Shown here: positions 32,269 through 38,256 of the stretch, piece after piece
Numbering within the stretch: position 1 is the stretch's first letter
Layout: the number at the start of each line of letters is the position of its first letter
DNA from: Treponema sp.
GTDB taxonomy: Bacteria; Spirochaetota; Spirochaetia; Treponematales; Treponemataceae
Length of the DNA: 38,256 nucleotides
Assembly (NCBI GenBank): GCA_017476165.1
Contig: JAFVDR010000299.1
Span: forward strand, 1 to 38,256
Direction: 5' to 3'
Program-made: the position numbers and the translations under genes
Notes under the pieces: generated by a model
Database searches by the model: none
What the model saw: only the letters and a program-made list of their open reading frames with translations
What the model was told of the DNA's origin: nothing

Positions 32269-32297
32269 ACTATATCATAGTATACATTGAATGTCAA
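32269..32297 (-). promoter_or_regulatory. Promoter of the M23-bactofilin-yaaR-ricT operon
   Basis: On the minus strand TTGACA (32297-32292) and TATAGT (32274-32269) are 17 bases apart. The predicted start is about 30 bases upstream of the TTG start codon. Confidence 0.85.
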
Positions 32298-32312
32298 TTT
32301 TTCAAAATAAAG

Positions 32313-32341
32313 TTGACTAGCAAGTTTTGGTATGTTATTAT
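32313..32341 (+). promoter_or_regulatory. Promoter of the tatD-dus operon
   Basis: TTGACT (32313-32318) and TATTAT (32336-32341) are 17 bases apart, divergent from the promoter of the M23 operon. This leaves a leader of about 58 bases with AAGGAAA before the ATG. Confidence 0.75.
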
Positions 32342-32405
32342 TATCGGGAGAATAGAAAAAAAAGTTAGCTATTCTGTTTTTACTACTCGATTTTAAGGAA
32401 AAGCC

Positions 32406-33191
32406 ATGCAATTTTTTGATACTCATGCCCATATAGGGTTGATTTGTGATGACCCTATAGAACAGATACGTATTATTCAGAAAGCTAAACATGCTGGTGT
32501 AAATCGCATCATTAGCATAAACAATAGTCTTCATGATTTTAAGAAAGAATATACGATGTTGAAATCTCAAAAAGGAATATATCATGCTGTTGGTGTTGGA
32601 CCGTCAGAAGTGACTTCGCCAGGAGCAGACTGGATAAAGACCATCGAAGAAAGCGTAAAACTTCCAAACGTCGTTGCAATTGGGGAAACAGGCTTGGACT
32701 ATTTAAAGCAATACGGTGACAAGCGGAGCCAGATAGAACTGTTCATTACGCAACTGGAACTTGCCCAGAAGCATGGACTTCCGGTCATTATCCATAACCG
32801 TGATGCCGGAAAAGACATATTCGAAATCCTGAAGGACAGGATTCCTGCAAAGGGTGCCATATTCCATTGTTACAGTGAAAATGCATCCTATGCAAAAATG
32901 TGCCTTGATGCTGGACTTGATGTTTATTTCTCGTTTGCAGGAAACCTTACGTATCGCAATGCACGTAACCTGCATGAAACAGTTTTGAACTTGCCGCTGG
33001 ACAGAATTCTCATCGAAACAGAAAGTCCTTTCATGATTCCTGCTGAACACCGTGAAAAAAAACGCACGATGCCAGCCTATCTTCCTGCTACTGCAAAATT
33101 CCTTGCAGATATGTTGGAAATGGATTTGGAAAAAATAAGCGCACAGCTGTGGAAGAACAGCTGCAAGATATTCAATCTGCCTGAAGAATAA
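32406..33191 (+). CDS. tatD: TatD-family metal-dependent hydrolase
   Basis: A 261-residue TIM-barrel protein of the amidohydrolase superfamily; TatD relatives act as DNases. Metal-ligand residues by eye are H7 and H9 (THAHIG), E94 (GETGLDY), H130 (IIHNRD) and H154 (HCYSE). The usually conserved Asp of the ETDSP motif is Glu here (E206, in ETESPFM), and the GVHPH segment reads GVGPSE. These changes may alter or weaken activity. The stop overlaps the dus start (TAATG). Confidence 0.9.
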   Translation: MQFFDTHAHIGLICDDPIEQIRIIQKAKHAGVNRIISINNSLHDFKKEYTMLKSQKGIYHAVGVGPSEVTSPGADWIKTIEESVKLPNVVAIGETGLDYLKQYGDKRSQIELFITQLELAQKHGLPVIIHNRDAGKDIFEILKDRIPAKGAIFHCYSENASYAKMCLDAGLDVYFSFAGNLTYRNARNLHETVLNLPLDRILIETESPFMIPAEHREKKRTMPAYLPATAKFLADMLEMDLEKISAQLWKNSCKIFNLPEE

Positions 33192-34174
33192 TGGATTTAT
33201 ACCATCCTGTATCAATTGGACACCTCTCGTTAAGCGGAAACCTGTTTCTTGCGCCTATTGCAGGCTATAGTGACAGGGCTTTTCGTTCACTGTGCATTGA
33301 ATGCGGAGCTTCGTTTTGCATGACAGAGATGGTGTCTGCAGAAGCTCTTACGCGGGGATCTGAAAAGACTGCATCTCTTATGGCTCGCTCTCCCGTTGAA
33401 AAGGAATATGCCGTTCAAATTTTCGGTGGCAATGCCGATGTCATGGCTCGTGCTGTGCCTTTGGTTCTGGAGCAGACGCACTGTAGCGTCATTGATATTA
33501 ACGGGGGGTGTCCTGTTCCAAAAATCGTAAAGTCGGGAGCTGGAAGTATGCTCACGAAAGAGCCTGACCGTCTGTATGCCATCGTCAAAGCTGTAAAAAC
33601 GGCGGCAGGTTCCGTTCCTGTTACCGTAAAGATTCGCAGTGGCTGGGATTCTCAGCATTTGACATGGAAAGAGGCTTCAGAAGCTGCTTTGGCAGCTGGT
33701 GCAGATGGCATTACCATCCATGCCCGAACGAGGGCGCAGGGCTACGAAGGAAAGGCCGATTGGGAAATTCAACGAAAGCTGGTGGAATATATAAACGGAA
33801 GAATTCCCGTGTTTGGCAGTGGAGATGCCCATACACCAGAAACTGCAAGAAAGATGCTCGAAGAAACGGGTGTCGATGGCGTAATGTTTGCACGCGGTGC
33901 AATGGGGGATCCGTTTCTTTTTACCCGTACAAAGCAATATCTGCTTGAAGGTCGGTACGAAGAGGTCGGCATAGGTGAGCGTCTTCGTGCAGGCTTTCGG
34001 GAGCTTGACATGAATATAGAAGACAAAGGTGAAAAGCAGGCTTGCCTTCAGATGCGAAAGAAATTCTGTGCCTACAGTTCTGGAATACGAGGTGGTGCAA
34101 AACTGAGGCTGCAAGTGGTAAATGCTTGTACAAAAGAGGATTACCAGTGTATTTTTAATTCCTACCTTGTCTAA
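33191..34174 (+). CDS. tRNA-dihydrouridine synthase (DusB-like)
   Basis: A 327-residue FMN-dependent enzyme that reduces uridine in tRNA. The FMN barrel starts with LFLAPIAGYSDRAFR. The catalytic cysteine C107 is in DINGGCPVPKI, and KIRSGWD, ITIHARTRAQGYEG and FGSGDAHTPETA follow as in the Dus family. Its start overlaps the tatD stop by one base. A promoter for the next gene overlaps its stop codon. Confidence 0.93.
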   Translation: MDLYHPVSIGHLSLSGNLFLAPIAGYSDRAFRSLCIECGASFCMTEMVSAEALTRGSEKTASLMARSPVEKEYAVQIFGGNADVMARAVPLVLEQTHCSVIDINGGCPVPKIVKSGAGSMLTKEPDRLYAIVKAVKTAAGSVPVTVKIRSGWDSQHLTWKEASEAALAAGADGITIHARTRAQGYEGKADWEIQRKLVEYINGRIPVFGSGDAHTPETARKMLEETGVDGVMFARGAMGDPFLFTRTKQYLLEGRYEEVGIGERLRAGFRELDMNIEDKGEKQACLQMRKKFCAYSSGIRGGAKLRLQVVNACTKEDYQCIFNSYLV

Positions 34175-34195
34175 ATGACTTTTTTAGATTAGAAT
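34167..34195 (+). promoter_or_regulatory. Promoter with start on or next to the ATG (leaderless)
   Basis: TTGTCT (34167-34172) overlaps the dus stop codon, and TAGAAT (34190-34195) follows after 17 bases. Six bases separate the -10 box from the ATG at 34202, the same geometry as at 17588 and 28524. Confidence 0.65.
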
Positions 34196-34201
34196 TAAGA
34201 C

Positions 34202-35782
34202 ATGCAAATTTTTCAGAGTATAGTAGATGTTCTTCAAGAAATATTTATGCCGACCGCTCCAGAGGTAAAAAAACGTGTTGCATTGCGCAAAATTGAAAGT
34301 GAATTGAAGTCTTTTACTCCCTGCATATATAAAAATGACATGTTGCAGGCGAACTTTGCAGAATCTTTGAGAATTTTGTTTAATAATACAAAGTCTTTGC
34401 TGGATTTGCTTTCAGAGACCCTGTGCAGCGAGGATTTGGAGCGAAACCATCACTTTGTGGAACAGCTCATCATGACTGGCTTTTCTGCAGATTCCCAAAA
34501 GCTTATTGAATCCCTTTCGTATGAAAACAGAAAGGAAGCTGCGTCTAAGGCAGATTCCCTTAGCCATCATTTTGAGCGTGAACGAGTGCGCCTTGAAAAA
34601 GTCATTGCAGAGCTAAAGTCTTCGCAGTTTTCGAAAATCGATAAAGTCATTGACACTCTCATGCAGCTGAATGACATCTGTCATTACAACTACATGTCAT
34701 CCCTCAGGCTATTCGATCCCGATTTTTCTGCTGCTCCAAATTATCTTCCAAAGTTTTCTCCGATACCACTTGATCTGATGGAAAACTCATTGCAGGACCT
34801 GTATTATGTCTTGGCAGGGCTTGATATAAACAAGTCCACGAGCAATGCTGTATGTGCACTCAACCAGCTCCGCAACGGCAACAAGATAGACCGTACGAAG
34901 GAAATGGAACTGGATTCCTGCTTAAAGAAAATTCAGGGAGCGGTAAAGACGGTGTTCAAGACCAATGTCCTTAAGAATCTTGTCAGACTTGCCAAGGGAA
35001 ATCCGGAACTTGAACCGGAACGTGTACAATACAAAGGCGGAGAACGTGCCCGTTATGGAGAATTTCTTGAAAACCGTTTTGTCATTGATGAAGGCCGCTT
35101 GAAGAATGAATTGCAGAATGAAACAATCGGCAATGAAGTAAAGGCTTTGTTCGCAGGAAAATCCCTTGAGACGTTGAAGGGCTACAATTCTGAACTGAAC
35201 AATACGCTCAAGCAGAGTACTCCATGTTCCTTCTTCTGGATTCTGCCAATGCAAGTGCTAAAGTCCTTCCTTACAATCTACTATAAGGACAAGGTTCAAT
35301 CTTTGCTAAACGATATTGCAATTGAAGGCTTTTTTAATCAGCCTGAATACAAGTCCGACTTTGCCGAACAGGTGTATGCCGTAAACGATGGTCTTTCTCA
35401 TGTCGAAGCCTTTGAGCATCAGTTTGAAACTTCTTGTCTGTATGATGAAAACCTTATCCTTGGATTTGTCAGGGACAGTCATCGTGATGCGGCATTCATA
35501 GGAAAGCTAAAGACTCTTGTCGATAAAATCGAAAAAGAAGCAAAGATGATTGTGCAAAGAGAAGCCATGAACATTTTCATGCTGTACGACAAAGTCGCAG
35601 AAATTGTTGTCGAGGCTAAAAAACCGACTTCTGATATCATCACAAACCTGAAGGTTCTTACGATGTCTACACGAAACAGGGAGAAATTTGATTTTCTGGA
35701 CACATCAATCAGTCAGTGGAAACTTTTCCTTGATATTATGAAAGACTATGTTACACTGAATAAGGGTGAAAAGAAAAAATAA
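34202..35782 (+). CDS. Spirochaete-type protein, DUF5312-like
   Basis: A 526-residue, mostly helical cytoplasmic protein with no signal peptide or clear membrane segment. I recognise it only as resembling the DUF5312 proteins of spirochaetes; the function is unknown. Visible features are an N-terminal helical region, a GGERARYGEFLENRFVIDEG segment near 280, and a C-terminal helix. Its stop overlaps the start of the GGDEF gene (TAATG), so the two are probably co-expressed and may act together. Confidence 0.7.
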   Translation: MQIFQSIVDVLQEIFMPTAPEVKKRVALRKIESELKSFTPCIYKNDMLQANFAESLRILFNNTKSLLDLLSETLCSEDLERNHHFVEQLIMTGFSADSQKLIESLSYENRKEAASKADSLSHHFERERVRLEKVIAELKSSQFSKIDKVIDTLMQLNDICHYNYMSSLRLFDPDFSAAPNYLPKFSPIPLDLMENSLQDLYYVLAGLDINKSTSNAVCALNQLRNGNKIDRTKEMELDSCLKKIQGAVKTVFKTNVLKNLVRLAKGNPELEPERVQYKGGERARYGEFLENRFVIDEGRLKNELQNETIGNEVKALFAGKSLETLKGYNSELNNTLKQSTPCSFFWILPMQVLKSFLTIYYKDKVQSLLNDIAIEGFFNQPEYKSDFAEQVYAVNDGLSHVEAFEHQFETSCLYDENLILGFVRDSHRDAAFIGKLKTLVDKIEKEAKMIVQREAMNIFMLYDKVAEIVVEAKKPTSDIITNLKVLTMSTRNREKFDFLDTSISQWKLFLDIMKDYVTLNKGEKKK

Positions 35783-36873
35783 TGACTGAAGATACAGCTG
35801 TTCCATCTAGGCTTGATTATGAAAAACAGATTTATGATCTCAATCAGACGTTACTGCTGTTTCGTTCGTTATCTTCAACGTTTGAATTGCCAAAACTGAT
35901 AGAATCTATTTTGTACACCACCATGGCGCAAATGCGCGTGACAGGTGCCGGCATGTTCATTCTGGATCCTATACAGGACAACGCCTACAATATGGGCGAC
36001 TACTACATCAATGTTGATCCTGATCCCATTGTTTCCTATTCAATTCCCAGAACGTCTGCATTAGTTGAAAAGCTAGAGACAAAGCCTCGCGCCTATACAT
36101 TGCAGGAAGTCAAAGCCATGATTCCCGGTTCAAAAGAATCTCGAATGCTTGATTCCCTGAACCCAACGTTGTTGATTCCTTTTGTAACAAAAAAAAAGAT
36201 GAACGGCCTTTTGTTCTTGGGCGAACATTTGGAATTTGGAGGAGAATTTTCCGCCTACGACAAAAAGCAGATAGCAGACATTGCCTCTATTGCTGCCATT
36301 ACCGTTAACAATGCATCGCTGCTGGAAATTTCTTCTACAGACATGACCACGCACCTTAAGTTCAAGTATTATTTTTTTAATGTGCTTTCGGACAGGCTTG
36401 AAGAAGCACTTGCAAGTGATGTTCCGCTGAGCGTTCTGATGTTCGACATTGATTTTTTTAAGGCTGTCAACGATTCTTTTGGTCATGCATGCGGAGACTA
36501 CATCCTTGAAAAAGTTGCATACATCATAAAGAAAAGCATCCGTTCCAGAGACTTGGCTTCTCGGTATGGTGGCGAAGAGTTTACTATCATGCTCAACAAG
36601 ACAACTGCGGAAAATGCAGTAAAAGTTGCCGAACGCATCCGCCACAACATTGAGCAATACGATTTTACCTATAACAATAAGCATCTCCGCATTACGTTGT
36701 CAGGTGGCGTAACGACATTTACTTCTGCAAAGAACCCTGCAAAAAATGCAAACATACTCGTTGATCAGGCCGACAGGGCTTTGTATTTTTCCAAGGAACA
36801 TGGACGCAACTGCGTTACGTTTGCCGATGACGCAATGCTGGCAAGCATAGCCCATCATAAAGAAGGTGTTTGA
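35782..36873 (+). CDS. Diguanylate cyclase with N-terminal GAF-like domain
   Basis: A 363-residue cytoplasmic protein. Residues about 35-180 look like a GAF sensory domain. The GGDEF domain at about 195-350 has YGGEEF as its active-site loop (GGEEF variant, usually active). An RSRD sequence five residues before GGEEF forms the inhibitory I-site, so product inhibition by c-di-GMP is expected. DIDFFKAVNDSFGHACGD is also typical. It makes c-di-GMP from GTP. Translation is coupled to the upstream DUF5312-like gene. Confidence 0.94.
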   Translation: MTEDTAVPSRLDYEKQIYDLNQTLLLFRSLSSTFELPKLIESILYTTMAQMRVTGAGMFILDPIQDNAYNMGDYYINVDPDPIVSYSIPRTSALVEKLETKPRAYTLQEVKAMIPGSKESRMLDSLNPTLLIPFVTKKKMNGLLFLGEHLEFGGEFSAYDKKQIADIASIAAITVNNASLLEISSTDMTTHLKFKYYFFNVLSDRLEEALASDVPLSVLMFDIDFFKAVNDSFGHACGDYILEKVAYIIKKSIRSRDLASRYGGEEFTIMLNKTTAENAVKVAERIRHNIEQYDFTYNNKHLRITLSGGVTTFTSAKNPAKNANILVDQADRALYFSKEHGRNCVTFADDAMLASIAHHKEGV

Positions 36874-36874
36874 A

Positions 36875-37507
36875 TTGAACATACTGCGAAAGCCCTTTCG
36901 GTACTCTTTCTTTAATGCAACATTCATGATTATTGGTGTAAATGTGCTCTTTTTTCTGGCAGTAAGCCTTTTTCCAAGCCTGTATGCATATTTGGGACTG
37001 AGTGTCATCAGGTGTGTGGGCTATCACTTTTGGTGGCAACCTGTTACATACATGTTTGTGCATGCAGGATTTTCACACATTCTGCTGAACATGCTTGGCA
37101 TTTTGATGTTCGGACTTGCTGTAGAACGGGCAATAGGCTCAAAAGAGTTCCTGTTGTTTTATTTTCTGTGCGGCATCCTTGACGGAGTCATTTCCCTTGC
37201 CTTTTATTTTTTTTCAGGCTTCCACTATGTCAATCTTGTCGGTGCCAGTGGCGCACTGTATTCAATACTCCTTATTTTTGCTGTTCTTTTTCCGAAAAGT
37301 ATAATAAGAATTTACGGCATCATTCCTGTTCCTGCTCCGTTACTTGTGTTGGGGTATGCGGTTATAGAATTAGGAAGCCATCTTCGTGGCGGCGGCAATG
37401 TTGCACATCTTACCCATTTGACGGGATTTGCAATTGCATGGCTGTATCTTGTTATACGAATGGGGTTGCATCCCATTACAATATGGAAAAACGCATGGTT
37501 CGATTAA
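36875..37507 (+). CDS. Rhomboid-family intramembrane serine protease
   Basis: About 210 residues with six membrane helices. Counting from an in-frame GTG at 36866, HAGFSHILLN (66-75) carries the conserved His and Asn, S128 in GASGALYS is the nucleophile, and H184 in HLTHLTGF is the catalytic His. I prefer the TTG at 36875 as start because AGAAGG lies 8 bases upstream, and it then begins just after the GGDEF stop. It cleaves membrane proteins within their helices; the substrate is unknown. Confidence 0.9.
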   Translation: MNILRKPFRYSFFNATFMIIGVNVLFFLAVSLFPSLYAYLGLSVIRCVGYHFWWQPVTYMFVHAGFSHILLNMLGILMFGLAVERAIGSKEFLLFYFLCGILDGVISLAFYFFSGFHYVNLVGASGALYSILLIFAVLFPKSIIRIYGIIPVPAPLLVLGYAVIELGSHLRGGGNVAHLTHLTGFAIAWLYLVIRMGLHPITIWKNAWFD

Positions 37508-38226
37508 TTCGCTTACAACTAACCTTCTTTCTGTGTACGGTGCTTTCGTCTTTGTTCTTGTTTGCACAAGTCCCATCGCAAAAAGAACAGCTGCGCGTTC
37601 AGATTTGGGCAGAAATGGACTCGTTTCCCGGCGGTTTGGACGATACTGACGAGCAATCTGTCTCTGTACAGGCATTGCCCCGCGTTTCGCCCTCCGGCAT
37701 GTATGACTTTGCCGTGGCGCGTACAAAGGAAATTGCACCGTTTTTGCTGTCGGGAATGATTTCCGGCTGGACATTCGATTACGTTCCGTATGACAAGACC
37801 CGCCGCATTGCAGAATCCTTTGAATATGAAGAAGTCATTCCCTACAGCAGCAAGACAAACCCCATTACCTATAAAAGCCCTGTCGTAGAAGATGACAAGT
37901 TTTTGTGCTGGGCATATTGCGACCGAACGGAATCCCAGCAGATGGCATTCCGCAGGTGGAGTGCAATTGCACATCCCAAAGTGCACGGAATCGGCAAATC
38001 CTCCGTGGAAAACGGCTTTGACGGAATAAAAGAAGCCTGTTCCCAGGCCATGAAAAATGCGGTCCGGGAATACTGGCGCATCTACATAAAAAATAAACCT
38101 AAAGAAATTTATGGGATGTTGTTACTTATTGATGTTCCAAGAGTTTATATTAGTGAAGGTCAGTATGTGGCAGACCTTGAATTTTTTATGGAAACGGATA
38201 AAATAGTTAAGTATACCTATTACTGA
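37483..38226 (+). CDS. Secreted protein of unknown family
   Basis: About 247 residues. I chose the ATG at 37483 because it begins a signal peptide (RLIRLQLTFFLCTVLSSLFL, then FAQ); an earlier in-frame ATG at 37438 gives a poor leader. The gene overlaps the rhomboid gene by 25 bases. The mature part is soluble and has Trp, Tyr and Cys residues spread through it, with GISGWTFDYVP-like and FLCWAYCDRTE segments. I do not recognise a family. Being next to a rhomboid protease is only contextual. Confidence 0.75.
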   Translation: MEKRMVRLIRLQLTFFLCTVLSSLFLFAQVPSQKEQLRVQIWAEMDSFPGGLDDTDEQSVSVQALPRVSPSGMYDFAVARTKEIAPFLLSGMISGWTFDYVPYDKTRRIAESFEYEEVIPYSSKTNPITYKSPVVEDDKFLCWAYCDRTESQQMAFRRWSAIAHPKVHGIGKSSVENGFDGIKEACSQAMKNAVREYWRIYIKNKPKEIYGMLLLIDVPRVYISEGQYVADLEFFMETDKIVKYTYY

Positions 38227-38247
38227 CTATATTTATAGGAGGACACT

Positions 38248-38256
38248 ATGAAAAAG
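38248..38256 (+). CDS. Start of a further gene, cut by the window
   Basis: AGGAGG (38238-38243 region) lies just upstream of an ATG followed by two Lys codons. Only three codons are in the window. This resembles the start of a signal peptide, but nothing more can be said. Confidence 0.6.

Overview
The window looks like chromosomal DNA of a host-associated spirochaete, most likely a Treponema. The reasons are a moderate GC content, a lipoprotein alpha-2-macroglobulin with a penicillin-binding protein 1C partner, the M23 peptidase - bactofilin - YaaR - RicT gene order, a long spirochaete-type protein (DUF5312-like) ahead of a GGDEF protein, an HU-like/DUF4469 protein, Rpn-type nuclease genes and a TRAP transporter. 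I did not run any search, so the genus is an inference. I see no rRNA, tRNA or CRISPR array.

Layout. 1-1510: end of a TRAP transporter gene in which the large membrane subunit is fused to the solute-binding protein, closed by a bidirectional terminator shared with a chemotaxis receptor (1561-3645, minus). 3755-6930: larE, then a three-gene operon of a GyrI-like ligand-binding protein, a WYL regulator and an SPL-type radical SAM protein. 6931-9323: a decayed stretch with repeats, a frameshifted Rpn nuclease gene, an IS3 remnant, a promoter, a heptamer array and a strong hairpin. 9324-17507: an accessory locus (see below). 17588-20284: an AAA-ATPase/PD-(D/E)XK protein and an HU-like/DUF4469 protein. 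20365-28394: alpha-2-macroglobulin lipoprotein overlapping pbpC. 28524-29255: a methyltransferase. 29294-32229 (minus): M23 peptidase, bactofilin, YaaR, RicT. 32406-34174: tatD and a dihydrouridine synthase. 34202-38256: a spirochaete-type protein, a GAF-GGDEF cyclase, a rhomboid protease, a secreted protein and the start of one more gene.

The most interesting part is 9324-17507. It encodes a protein with a HEPN-like R-x4-H motif, a secreted protein, a CsgG/FlgO-like secreted protein, two LPP20/FlgP-like secreted proteins, an unknown soluble protein, and two proteins built from flagellar-motor-like parts. One of these is a 144-residue soluble protein resembling the cytoplasmic loop of the stator protein MotA. 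The other is a 582-residue protein with a similar MotA-loop-like domain followed by three modules resembling the C-terminal domain of the rotor protein FliG. By eye, the residues that in E. coli form the MotA-FliG electrostatic contact are kept across the pair: R32 and E40 in the small protein, and R428, D435, D436 and R444 in the second FliG-like module. Two genes of the locus share a 34-bp upstream element with fixed spacing. I know of no described system with this architecture.

A second theme is promoter geometry. Four genes (at 17588, 20365, 28524 and 34202) have a good -35/-10 pair with a 17-bp spacer whose -10 box ends only 6 to 8 bases before the ATG. This predicts leaderless or almost leaderless transcripts.
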